Assembly (NCBI GenBank): GCA_009838915.1
Contig: VXQT01000027.1
Coordinates: 1-64,000, forward strand
Direction: 5' to 3'
Length of the DNA stretch: 64,000 nucleotides
From: Chloroflexota bacterium
GTDB lineage: Bacteria; Chloroflexota; Dehalococcoidia; Bin125
The translations under genes were made by a program, and so were the position numbers. Below, one piece after another: positions 9,363 through 17,652 of this stretch. The notes beneath the pieces were generated by a model, which saw only the letters and a program-made list of their open reading frames with translations, searched no databases and was not told the DNA's origin. The first letter of the stretch is position 1. The number at the start of each line of letters is the position of its first letter.

Positions 9363-11354
9363 CTACCTCCGCGGACGGGCGAGCTGGGCCCGGATCGTCG
9401 CGTATCGGGACTCGTCAAGGTCCGGATTCGATTCGACGCTGACTCCCATTTCGAGCCGATGGTAGCCCTGCGTCGACGGACAGCGGATCGCTGCCGAGCC
9501 GCCCGGGCCGAACACGCGATCATCGAGATTGAAGCGAACTGCCGTTGGGCTGCCCTCGTCGTAGGAGGACAGGACCGACGTGCTCCAGGACAGCTCGAAC
9601 GATTCGCCGATCACGCAGGTTCGCTCATCCGGCAGGGTCCATTGGACGTAGAGGTTGCGGCTGTTCCGGGTAGGCGGCACCGACAGATGCAGTTCCTGAG
9701 TCACGCGCTGCGGAGCGGGCCCGGACTCACGAGCCTCGATCGACAGTCGCCGACCGTCGCCGGAGGACTCACAGCGCGTAGAGGCGCTCGCGCTTCCCGC
9801 GCCATAGACCTGCTGCGGTTCACCATCGATGGTGAACCGCAGCGGCCACCATCGCCCACCACTGACGTTGAGGTAGAGGCTAGTCCAACCTGCGCTGCAG
9901 ACTGGCGAGGAGGCGAAGACGTGCAGGCTGAGGGCCTCCGAGCGATCGAGGAAGTCGGCAGGCAGTTTTGGCGCCTGACCCAGTGATGCAACGAGTGCTC
10001 GATGCTTCAGCCGCAATGTCGGCGGCAGGTCGGCTGAAACTGAACGGCTGAGCACGTCACCGCTGACCTCACCAATCTCCAGCGTCGCCTCCGCTTCCCC
10101 ATCCGACAGCACCAGGACCATACTGCGTTCGCAGGTGCGTCCTTGATTGTCGAAACCTCCGTAGCAGTCCTCCTTGCCGAGGCGGGTTTCGAGCGTCACC
10201 TCATCGGGCACGGTGAACAGCTGGTCGCCGTAGCGATACGTCTCACCGGCGCGCAAGGTCCAGGTCCAGGACCACAGTCGCCGGATCACGTACTGTTCGG
10301 CGCTGGCGACCGCAGCATTGCCGCGCGCGTCGACGACCGTGGCCCGGATCCGTTGGATGCCGGAATGGCCGGGAGACTGTCCGAGCGCGGAACAGAGGAT
10401 CGGAACCTCACCCGTGCGACCCAGATAGCGTTCCCCGCCAATCGTCACCTCGTAGGGTCCGCGTCCGCCGCTCACGCTCCAGCGGACCGGCGCCACCCCG
10501 GGATCGTGCTCGCAGATCGCGGGTGCGGTCAGGCTCAGCCGCAGCCCCCCACCCGCGCGACCGCCAGACCGCACATCCGGACGCAACCTCGGCGGTTGGC
10601 CGATGCTAGACATCACCTCGTCGAAGCTGTCGCTCGCCCACTGCTGGCGCCGCGGAATGACCGCGTTCTGGTCGTCGGCAAGGATCTCGACAGACTCTCG
10701 GCCGCTCGAGCCGTCAAGGACTCGCGAGTGCTCCCCTCCGCTCCAGCGATAGAGGACGATCTTGCCGTAGGGCGCGAACAACTCGAAGCGGTCGCCGCAA
10801 TCCGGCCCCGGCGCCCCGCAGCCGGCGGAGATATAGCGGCCCAGCTCCAGGCCATGGCCGTCAGGTATCGTCAGCAGATGTCCGTGCACCCGGTACGTGG
10901 CGGGACCTTTCAGACCGAAGGGAAAGGTGCCGCGTTCGTGAATGACCTGAACGATGTGCATGTCGTGCAGCGCCACAGCGAGGTCGCCGTTGGCGTCGCT
11001 GACGCTCGCCTGCAGCGTGACTATCCCCGGCGTGCGGCTGTTCGAACGCACATCGATCGCCGTCGGACCGCAGGGCACGTTGACGTGGCCGTTTGCGCCC
11101 GTTAGGGGTTGGCCATTGAACACGAGTTCGTACGGTGCCGCCCCGCCGCTGATTGACCAACTGACCTGGACTGAACCAACCGCAATTGAATCTTCAGGTC
11201 CGATCGCGGACAGCTCAAACTCGCACACGTCAGGCGCGTCGAGCGTGAGGCTCAGCCGTGACTGCGCGCTCGTCGTCCAGATTGCCGACGCAGCGATGAC
11301 GCCGAGCAGCCCAGCGACGACCGCAAGGGTCCGCGCCGATCGCCAGTCCAGCAT
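9363..11354 (-). CDS. Secreted multidomain protein, paralogous architecture to the gene ending at 7036
   Basis: This 663-residue exported protein has a signal peptide (core AVVAGLLGVIAASAIW, likely cut near T-S-A-Q). Module 1 spans about 33-255 (D-A-P-D-V-C, S-W-S-I-S-G-G-A-A-P-Y, TYRVHGHLLTIPDG, S-S-I-G-Q-P-P). Module 2 spans about 271-463 (T-A-P-A-I-C-E, WSVSGGRGPYEV, A-G-E-T-Y-R-Y, V-A-S-L-G-Q-A-P). Two shorter Ig-like domains fill the C-terminus. Conserved cysteine pairs suggest disulfides, in keeping with export. The downstream gene starts 5 bp after the stop and its Shine-Dalgarno lies in this gene's last codons. No enzyme motif is visible. Function unknown; it probably acts with the other exported proteins of the cluster. 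Confidence 0.8.
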   Translation of the reverse strand: MLDWRSARTLAVVAGLLGVIAASAIWTTSAQSRLSLTLDAPDVCEFELSAIGPEDSIAVGSVQVSWSISGGAAPYELVFNGQPLTGANGHVNVPCGPTAIDVRSNSRTPGIVTLQASVSDANGDLAVALHDMHIVQVIHERGTFPFGLKGPATYRVHGHLLTIPDGHGLELGRYISAGCGAPGPDCGDRFELFAPYGKIVLYRWSGGEHSRVLDGSSGRESVEILADDQNAVIPRRQQWASDSFDEVMSSIGQPPRLRPDVRSGGRAGGGLRLSLTAPAICEHDPGVAPVRWSVSGGRGPYEVTIGGERYLGRTGEVPILCSALGQSPGHSGIQRIRATVVDARGNAAVASAEQYVIRRLWSWTWTLRAGETYRYGDQLFTVPDEVTLETRLGKEDCYGGFDNQGRTCERSMVLVLSDGEAEATLEIGEVSGDVLSRSVSADLPPTLRLKHRALVASLGQAPKLPADFLDRSEALSLHVFASSPVCSAGWTSLYLNVSGGRWWPLRFTIDGEPQQVYGAGSASASTRCESSGDGRRLSIEARESGPAPQRVTQELHLSVPPTRNSRNLYVQWTLPDERTCVIGESFELSWSTSVLSSYDEGSPTAVRFNLDDRVFGPGGSAAIRCPSTQGYHRLEMGVSVESNPDLDESRYATIRAQLARPRR

Positions 11355-12390
11355 TGCCGCATGGTACTACTCTGGCCGAGTGACCAGCTCAACGAGCGAG
11401 AGCTGCTCGCGCGGCCGATGTTCGCGACCAGAGACGATCACGACGCCCGCCCCTGAGAGGGGGAACGAGGCGCCAGCACCGGATAGGTCGGCGGAACCAG
11501 CGCGGTTGTTCCACCACACGCTGAGGCGGCACGGGCCCCGAGCAGGATCAGCGATGTCGGCACGAAACGACAGCCCGGCCGATCACCGCGTTCCCGCCGC
11601 CTCTGCTGTCTGGAGGTTTCAACACGCCTCCGGCAAAAGCCGCGAACGGACGGCGAGGCGCGGGTGCCCGGGTCTGGGCCGCGAATCACTCCTAGCGGAT
11701 GGACAGGTCGGGGATTGACCCGTCGGGAGGCGGCAACCGTCGATAGCGACCGCGACGCTCCGCGTCGGTCCGAGTGCCAACGCGCAGGTTCTGCTGGTGC
11801 ACAGCAGCTGCAGGTTCGAGCGTTCGTTGCCGCCGGCGCGGCTCACCGGCCACTAGCGGTCGATTTTGAGTTGGCGGTTGCTCTCCCTCGGGGACGCAGC
11901 AGCAGCTCCGCTGTTCAATGAACAGCGCATTCGGCGCTCGCGTAGGGAAGATGACTCGCCCGCAGGCGGGTAAGCATCCACACCGCAGAGCCTGCCGTCC
12001 GACTCCGCCTCGGCCGGCAGCAAGGCTTCGCACTAGTGGGTGACCATGCGCTGCCATCGGCGGATCACCGCGGGGTGCTCCGCCTGATCAACTGGGCTCA
12101 GCAGCGCTGCCGTCAGGGGGGAGACCACGGTTCGTAGGCTGAGCGCCTGCGGCCCGTCTCCAGTCCGCGGTCGGCTCTACCCCGATGCCCTTGCGCGGCC
12201 TCTGCTCTCACGAGAGCGCCTGCACAGGCTGGACCACCGTCGACTCCGGCTGCTCTGAGCTAAAGCAGACGCGGTCGAGGTACTCCCTGGGTCCGAGACG
12301 CGGCACGCCAATGTGCCAGACCATGCAGACGTCAGGAAGCGAATCGTCGCGGCTGCTCGCCCAGCCAGGCGTTCGGTTGACAACGAGCGT
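11355..12390. other. Gene-poor stretch, no supported gene
   Basis: About 1 kb upstream of the exported-protein pair. Open frames are short, mutually antisense and arginine/serine-rich, as expected for noncoding GC-rich DNA. Nothing was recognised. It may contain the operon promoter and more decayed mobile DNA trailing from the IS256-like remnant at its far end. Confidence 0.5.
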
Positions 12391-12671
12391 TCAAGAACTC
12401 CCCAAGAGGCGGTTGACGACCCCAGGCGTCCGCTCCGGGACCGGGCTCCCTGCCGTCGCGATCTCGCGCGCCTGGCGGCAGCCGTTGCCGACAACCATCC
12501 GACGACCGTCATTGTGAGCGCGTCCGTGTGGCGCTCCAGGTACGTACGGCGTTCTGCCTCCAGCGTCACGCCGAGCATCTTCTGGGTGACGAGACGAACC
12601 AACTCCTCCGGGCCGCCCCGTGCTGTGACGCCCGCCTCCCAATCGTCACGCTCATGCACTCCACCCAGCAT
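12391..12671 (-). pseudogene. IS256-like transposase fragment, frameshifted
   Basis: The first frame reads G-P-E-E-L-V-R-L-V-T-Q-K-M-L, then L-E-A-E-R-R-T-Y-L-E-R-H. A one-step frame change continues as NDGRRMVVGNGCRQAREIAT, then G-S-P-V-P, before a stop. This follows the IS256-group N-terminus (L-E-A-E-V-x-x-Y-L-E-R-H, then D-x-x-G-R-x-x-V-V-R-N-G-x-x-x-x-R-E-I-x-T, then a P-R-V-N-D segment). The DDE domain is absent. It is a truncated, frameshifted remnant. Confidence 0.65.
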
Positions 12672-12780
12672 TCGGCATACTCCTCCCGACCAGCCTCCAC
12701 CGGCTGATTCTGGAATCAGGGCGATCGTCTGCTCATCTCCTCAGGCCACCCAGAGTCTCTGGGTACATCTCGTGGCTGAA

Positions 12781-13683
12781 TCACCCGTCCATGAACCCGC
12801 CCTCGAGTTCTGGTGCAGCGATGCAGCCCGCCACCTTGAGCGCCTGAATCTGCTCGGCAGGCAATCCAGAGGCCCAGCGCGTACGCAGCTCCTCGCTGAG
12901 GAACGGCCAGACCGAGTACTCGGTCCTGATCTGCCATCCCTCGGTGCCCCCGCTCGACCAGGATGCATAGACCGACCGCAGTCCGGCCAACATCGCCTCG
13001 TGGAACAGCTGGTACCTGGCCGGCGGGGTCACCGCCTCCCACATCGCGATCTCAAGACCGAGCAGATCCAACCAGTCGGCCGAACTGAGCTCCCGTTTCG
13101 TTGCCTCCCACAGAGCCTCGCTCAGCGCTCGAGCCGGTCCCCCGTCGATGCTGGCGAACGTCGACCAGCCCACACTGAAGGGATTGCGGCAAAAGGACCA
13201 ATAGTCAGTCTCGGCATCGCCCGCCTCCATGCTGCCGCCGGAGTCGGTCGACGCAGTCGTCTGTTGCCGATAGTCGGTCGAGACCGTCTCGACTTCCATG
13301 TAGCGGTCGACCTCAACCTGGACGCCGCCGATGTTCTCGATCTGAGAGACGACTGCGACGACCTTCTCGTCTCGTTCGATCTCGACCTCCCAGCTCACAC
13401 TGACCGGCGACGAGTTCGCCCAGCGCCCCGAGTGAGACGCGGGCAACCGATTGCTGCGCGGCTCCTGTCGCGCTCCCCAGGCGCCGTCCGGCTGTCGCTG
13501 TTGGAGCGCGAACTGGACATCGCCATTGATCTCGCGCATGGCGTTGATCCTGACCTCGATCTCGCCCGAGCGCGTCAGCGCCTGCACACCGAGCGTGGTC
13601 AACACGCCGACCAGCGCCGCCAAGAGCAGCAGCGCCGCGATCCAGCCGCTTGCTCCGCTTCGCAGCCACCGTGGTGCGCGCAT
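12781..13683 (-). CDS. Exported single-pass membrane protein of unknown function
   Basis: This 300-residue protein has an N-terminal transmembrane segment or uncleaved signal (WIAALLLLAALVGVLTTLGV). Right after it lies a small beta domain, E-I-E-V-R-I-N-A through D-V-Q-F-A-L-Q-Q-R. Its pattern (V-x-F-A-L, then R-x-L, then G-R-W-x-x-S-S) is repeated near residue 1260 of the metzincin. The remainder (T-D-Y-W-S-F-C-R-N-P onward) contains W-rich helical segments and no recognised catalytic motif. It has the same strand as, and 100-bp spacing from, the RCC1-like lipoprotein gene upstream. It is clearly coding, but I do not recognise a function. Confidence 0.7.
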   Translation of the reverse strand: MRAPRWLRSGASGWIAALLLLAALVGVLTTLGVQALTRSGEIEVRINAMREINGDVQFALQQRQPDGAWGARQEPRSNRLPASHSGRWANSSPVSVSWEVEIERDEKVVAVVSQIENIGGVQVEVDRYMEVETVSTDYRQQTTASTDSGGSMEAGDAETDYWSFCRNPFSVGWSTFASIDGGPARALSEALWEATKRELSSADWLDLLGLEIAMWEAVTPPARYQLFHEAMLAGLRSVYASWSSGGTEGWQIRTEYSVWPFLSEELRTRWASGLPAEQIQALKVAGCIAAPELEGGFMDG

Positions 13684-13780
13684 TGAGCTCTCACATCCCC
13701 GCGACCGTCAGGCGCGTTCGATCGGTCGCTAGAGGCTAGGGTACGCGCATCGCGTCCACGATGACGCGCTGAAGGAGCGT

Positions 13781-14791
13781 CTACGCGCCGTACTCCGTGA
13801 ACGCCTCCTCATCGTCGCCCCAACAGATCACGTCGCCCCCAGCGGTCAACGCGCAGCTGAAGTAGACACCGGCATCGACCTCGATGTACTCGCCCGCCGG
13901 CGCGTCAAGCTGCCCATCGCGGTTCGCACCCCAGCAGACGATCTCTGCGGCACGGGTCAACCCGCAGGCATGGTCGTGACCGGTGCTGATGCTTCGAAAC
14001 TCGATCGGTGGCGCTTCCAGGCTGCGGGAACTAAGGTCACCCCAGCACGTCACTCGCCCGTCGTTCGCCAGGACGCAACCATATCCAGAGCCAAGCTCGA
14101 CATCGATGAACCCTGTTCCCGACGGCGCGCCATGGCCATAGAACCGCCCGCCCCAACACACCAGCCGCGTGTCCTCAGCAATCGCGCAGCGGTGCACCCA
14201 ACTCGCGCTCACCCGACGGAAGACGCCGTCCGGTGGCTGATTCTCCTGATCCTCCTCATGCCCCCAGCAGCGGACGGCGCCGATCTTGTCGATCCCGCAA
14301 CCCCTCCCGCTGTCGAAGCTGAGCTGAATGAACTCGATGCCCCGATGCACCCCGACCGGTGACGGCGGACTCGTTCCCCAACAGCGAATCTCGCCGTCTG
14401 CCCTCACGCCACAGGCCGACTGACTGCCCGCCTCGATGAACCGGTAAGGGCCAGGTGGAATCCGCCGCCCCGCCTGCCAGTACCTGCTTCCGCAGGCGAC
14501 ATCACCCGATGCGAGAATCCCACAGTGAATCCCGCTGCCAACCGAGATCGCAACGTAGGTACCAGGAGGCAGTGGGACCGCGTCTGGAGGTCGGATCGGT
14601 TCAACCTGATGATCCGACTCGACGGCCTGCATCTCGTCAGCGCCCACCTCGCTCGCCGTCTGGGCCTCGTCAGCGCTTGCTTCATTCGCCGTCTGAGACA
14701 AGTCCTCAGATCCCCCGTCGCCGTTCACACAACCAACCGCGGCAGCGCCGCCAGCAACAACGACGACCAACAGTCCCAACAGCCGATTCAT
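13781..14791 (-). CDS. RCC1-repeat (BNR-like) lipoprotein
   Basis: The N-terminus is a signal segment (LLGLLVVVVAGGAAAVGC) whose cysteine, after A-V-G, is a plausible lipidation site. A short acidic linker follows. From about residue 75 there are six or seven roughly 40-residue repeats, each with a cysteine near a G-D/G-E/G-R turn and ending in V/I-x-C-W-G (for example GEIRCWG, GRVTCWGD, G-D-V-I-C-W-G-D). This is the RCC1/regulator-of-chromosome-condensation pattern and predicts a seven-bladed propeller. In bacteria such exported propellers are usually structural or binding proteins. It is the first gene of the minus-strand exported-protein series. Its ligand is unknown. Confidence 0.8.
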   Translation of the reverse strand: MNRLLGLLVVVVAGGAAAVGCVNGDGGSEDLSQTANEASADEAQTASEVGADEMQAVESDHQVEPIRPPDAVPLPPGTYVAISVGSGIHCGILASGDVACGSRYWQAGRRIPPGPYRFIEAGSQSACGVRADGEIRCWGTSPPSPVGVHRGIEFIQLSFDSGRGCGIDKIGAVRCWGHEEDQENQPPDGVFRRVSASWVHRCAIAEDTRLVCWGGRFYGHGAPSGTGFIDVELGSGYGCVLANDGRVTCWGDLSSRSLEAPPIEFRSISTGHDHACGLTRAAEIVCWGANRDGQLDAPAGEYIEVDAGVYFSCALTAGGDVICWGDDEEAFTEYGA

Positions 14792-15266
14792 GCTCTCAGT
14801 CCCTCGACAGCTCTCATCTCACCCGCCCTATCGGCCTCTCATTGCCAATGACGCACATCGCCACGCAGGAGCGACGCCTCAACACCACGCTCGAGCACGG
14901 CATCTACCTCCCTGGTGCGCTCGTGACGTTGCATCTGCTCCTCCGCCTTGACGAGCTTCGCCTGCCTCGGCTCAGCCCATTTCGGCGCTGCGTTCTGCGC
15001 TGGTAACCATGTCTGAACTTCAGATCGGGGAGCCCGAGCGAGTCGCCGTACTCCTTCAACTACCACAGACGCTGGGCCTATTCGACGGTTGACGCGACAC
15101 CAGCGCCTCTCCTGTTTCCTGGTGCGCAAGCACGGTGGTCGCCACCCAGCTGCGCACCGCATTGCGGCTCGCAGACGCGGCGATAGGCGGCGCAAAGCAT
15201 ATGCTCATTGGGCAGCTACAGCTCCAGCAGGAAACGAATCTCAAGGGTTCTCGATTTTGTCCAGTT
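14792..15266. other. Intergenic stretch between RCC1-like lipoprotein and tRNA
   Basis: No convincing gene. On the minus strand near 14840-15040 a glutamine/glutamate-rich frame (A-K-L-V-K-A-E-E-Q-M-Q-R-H-E-R) looks more protein-like than its surroundings and might be a decayed coding remnant. It has no matching upstream domain and no clean start. The promoter of the exported-protein series should lie here. Confidence 0.4.
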
Positions 15267-15342
15267 TGGTGGGCCGGGCTGGATTCGAACCAGCGACCGA
15301 GCGGTTATGAGCCGCCTGCTCTGACCCCTGAGCTACCGGCCC
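15267..15342 (-). tRNA. tRNA-Met (anticodon CAT)
   Basis: A 76-nt cloverleaf is complete. It has a 7-bp acceptor stem (GGGCCGG with CCGGCCC), a D-arm starting AGCTCAG, an anticodon loop CTCATAA, a T-arm GCTGG-TTCGAAT-CCAGC, and an encoded 3' CCA after discriminator A. Anticodon CAT with a paired G1-C72 argues against the initiator tRNA, so it is an elongator Met tRNA. A lysidine-modified Ile2 tRNA is the other possibility for CAT. Confidence 0.93.
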
Positions 15343-15384
15343 GGGATGCTCTGATTGTATCGAGCCGTCGGCTACGATCCGCGC

Positions 15385-15984
15385 ATGCCATGTCGGACCA
15401 AGCCACGTCGGACCAGATCATATCGGGCGGCGTCGGGATTGCTGATCGCGCTGGCAGCGCTGGTCGTCCTGGCCTGCGGACCGACCCAGAGTTCCGACAC
15501 GGTGAACGACGGTGGCGTAATCGCGCCGGCCGTCGAACGGCCCGCCGATCTCGACCGGTTCCTGCAGCTCCCGGAAGACGTTGACTATGTCGACTTCCCC
15601 TGGTCGGAGGTGGAAGTCGAACGCTCGACCGGGACGCTGACCGTGGGGGTACTGGTCGCCGACACGTCCGAGCGGCGGTCGCGCGGGATGATGTATCGCA
15701 ACGGATTGCCCGAGCAAAGCGGGATGATATTCATCTGGGAGGACATCCGCGCGCAGACCGGCGGATTCTGGAATCCAAATGTGCCCATCGATCTCGACGT
15801 GGCCTGGCTCGACGCGAACGGTTCGATCATGGAGTTCACCGTGTTGACTGCCGGCGACTCGACGATCAAGGGGCCGGCGAAGCCGTACTACTTCGTGATG
15901 GAGATGCCGCGCGGCCGATTCGCGGCCCTTGGCATCGAGCTGGGCGATCGCGTCGTGATTCCAACTACGTTGCTGCCGCGCTAG
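15385..15984 (+). CDS. DUF192 family lipoprotein
   Basis: This 199-residue protein starts with a basic region, a hydrophobic stretch (LLIALAALVVLAC) and a lipobox V-L-A-C, so it is likely anchored to the outer face of the membrane. The mature part has the DUF192/COG1430 fold signature: E-R-R-S-R-G-M-M-Y-R, then G-M-I-F-I-W-E, then F-W-N-P-N-V-P-I-D-L-D-V-A-W-L-D and a late G-D-R-V. Family members are small extracytoplasmic beta proteins of unknown biochemical role. The ATG at 15385 was preferred over a TTG 10 codons upstream because it gives a normal signal sequence. It is flanked by the tRNA gene on the opposite strand. Confidence 0.88.
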   Translation: MPCRTKPRRTRSYRAASGLLIALAALVVLACGPTQSSDTVNDGGVIAPAVERPADLDRFLQLPEDVDYVDFPWSEVEVERSTGTLTVGVLVADTSERRSRGMMYRNGLPEQSGMIFIWEDIRAQTGGFWNPNVPIDLDVAWLDANGSIMEFTVLTAGDSTIKGPAKPYYFVMEMPRGRFAALGIELGDRVVIPTTLLPR

Positions 15985-15996
15985 GTGGGGCAGCAA
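15970..15996 (+). terminator. Hairpin at the 3' end of the DUF192 gene
   Basis: TTGCTGCC and GGCAGCAA form a perfect 8-bp stem that spans the stop codon. No clear T-run follows, so termination is only a possibility. Confidence 0.35.
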
Positions 15997-16091
15997 TGCG
16001 ATTGACCAACGACTCCACGAGATCATCGTGATATTGTGGCGCTGAGCCAGAGGGCTTCCGATCACGCGGCCCATTGGAACGGAGCGGAATC

Positions 16092-16190
16092 ATGAAGCGA
16101 GTTTTGGGGATTGGTGCAGTGCTCGCGGCGTTGGCGGCTATCGCCCGTGTTGTGATGGGACGACGTCGCGACGCGGAGGATGAGGCGTAG
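16092..16190 (+). CDS. Small hydrophobic protein, 32 residues
   Basis: ATG with a GGAG 7 nt upstream opens a 32-codon frame: a basic start, a hydrophobic run (VLGIGAVLAALAAIARVV) and a charged tail (G-R-R-R-D-A-E-D-E-A). It would be a single-pass membrane peptide with a positive-inside C-terminal side. It ends just before the glycerol kinase frame and could act as a leader that couples translation to it. Nothing identifies a function. Confidence 0.45.
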   Translation: MKRVLGIGAVLAALAAIARVVMGRRRDAEDEA

Positions 16191-16198
16191 CCGGCTCA

Positions 16199-17638
16199 CT
16201 GGTCCTGGCACTGGATTCCGGCACGTCCTCGAGCCGCGCGCTCGCCTGGGATGAACAGGGGCGAGTCGTCGCGCTCGCACAGCAGGTACTACCTTCGCGT
16301 TATCCGAAGCCGGGCTGGGTGGAACAGTCGGGCGAGGAAATCTTCCATTCGCAGCTTGAGGCGGCACGCGATGTCGTGCGCGACATCGGGGTTCAGCAGA
16401 TCCGCTGCGTCGCGCTGGCGAATCAGCGAGAAACCTCGCTGCTCTGGGATCGCACATCGCGTGAGGCGCTTGGCCCTGCGATCGTCTGGCAGTGCCGACG
16501 CACCGCAGGCGCAGCGGCCGAACTGCTCGCGGCTCGCGGCGACGAAGTACGCGTCCGCTCGGGATTACGCCCGGATGCGTACTTTTCCGGTCTGAAGTTC
16601 GCCTGGTTACTCGATCATGTGCCCGGAGCGCGAGATCGCGCAGCACGAGGCGATCTGGTCGCGGGAACGGTCGATACCTGGCTGCTGGCCAACCTTACCG
16701 ATGGCGACGTGTTCGCGACGGATCGGACGAATGCGTCGCGGACGATGCTCTGGAATCTGACCGAGCGACGCTGGGACGCGGGCCTGTGTGAGTGGCAGCA
16801 GGTCCCTGATGTAATGCTGCCGGAGGTGCGACCCAGCGCTCACGAATATGGACACACAGCCCCGTCGCTGTTCGGCGCGCCGCTGCCCATCCTTGCGGTC
16901 GCCGGCGATCAACAGGCCGCGCTCTACGGGCACGGCATTCAGGAGCCGGGCCGCGCGAAGTGTACCTATGGCACTGGAGCCTTCATCTTGACCCACGCAG
17001 GAGAGTCAGTCGAAGCCGCGTCGCCGCCGCCGGGTCTGCTGCTGACGGCTTCCGCAGACGGGGGACTGGCACTTGAGGGCGGAGTGTTCACCGCTGGATC
17101 GGTGGTGCAGTGGCTGCGCGACGAGTTGCGGTTGGCGACTACGGCGCCAGAGATTTCCGCACTGGCCGAGGCAGCCAGGTCGTCTCAGGGCGTCATATTG
17201 ATACCGGCGCTCGCCGGCCTCGGTTCTCCGCACTGGGATGCGGACGCTCGAGGCGCGATTCTGGGCATCACCCGGGGCACGACAGCGGGGCAGATCGCCC
17301 GAGCAGCGCTGGAGTCAATCGCGTTTCGCGTGCGCGAGGTGGTCGAGGCAATGGAGGCGGAACACGGGAACATCGACGAGCTACGGGTTGACGGGGGAAT
17401 GTCTTCCAGCGACACGCTGCTCCAGATTCAGTCGAATGCGTTGCAACGACCCGTGATTCGGCCGGCGATCCAGGAGACCACGGCGCTGGGCGCGGCGCGG
17501 CTTGCCGCCGAGGCGGCAGGAGGTTCGCTCGATCTCGCAGACGCCAGTGAGCGCTTCGAACCGACGGGGGAGCTAGAGCAAGAGTTCGATCGCTGGTCAA
17601 CGGCTCGACGGGCGATTCAACGCATCGCTGGCAACTGA
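16199..17638 (+). CDS. glpK: Glycerol kinase, start codon anomalous
   Basis: Phosphorylates glycerol to sn-glycerol 3-phosphate with ATP (FGGY family, cytoplasmic). The frame begins with the phosphate-1 motif (L-V-L-A-L-D-S-G-T-S-S-S-R). It carries the family's G-D-Q-Q-A-A-L-Y-G-H-G, K-C-T-Y-G-T-G-A-F and L-R-V-D-G-G-M-S-S-S motifs, and at about 479 residues is near the usual 500. There is no ATG, GTG or TTG in frame between the upstream stop at 16181 and a GTG at 16319, and starting at that GTG would delete the phosphate-binding motif. A CTG start at 16199, about 13 nt after a GAGG, is offered. A sequencing error or a non-canonical start are alternatives. glpD follows after 14 bp, so this is a glycerol catabolic operon. 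Confidence 0.85.
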   Translation: MVLALDSGTSSSRALAWDEQGRVVALAQQVLPSRYPKPGWVEQSGEEIFHSQLEAARDVVRDIGVQQIRCVALANQRETSLLWDRTSREALGPAIVWQCRRTAGAAAELLAARGDEVRVRSGLRPDAYFSGLKFAWLLDHVPGARDRAARGDLVAGTVDTWLLANLTDGDVFATDRTNASRTMLWNLTERRWDAGLCEWQQVPDVMLPEVRPSAHEYGHTAPSLFGAPLPILAVAGDQQAALYGHGIQEPGRAKCTYGTGAFILTHAGESVEAASPPPGLLLTASADGGLALEGGVFTAGSVVQWLRDELRLATTAPEISALAEAARSSQGVILIPALAGLGSPHWDADARGAILGITRGTTAGQIARAALESIAFRVREVVEAMEAEHGNIDELRVDGGMSSSDTLLQIQSNALQRPVIRPAIQETTALGAARLAAEAAGGSLDLADASERFEPTGELEQEFDRWSTARRAIQRIAGN

Positions 17639-17652
17639 ATAGACTCCATGCC

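Noticed and set aside
12313-13686. 457-codon open frame on the plus strand
   Set aside because: Runs antisense through the IS256-like remnant and the membrane protein; no motif and no plausible start.
14839-15195. 118-codon minus-strand frame beside the tRNA
   Set aside because: Only the Glu/Gln-rich tail looks protein-like; no domain, no good start, so not called as a gene.
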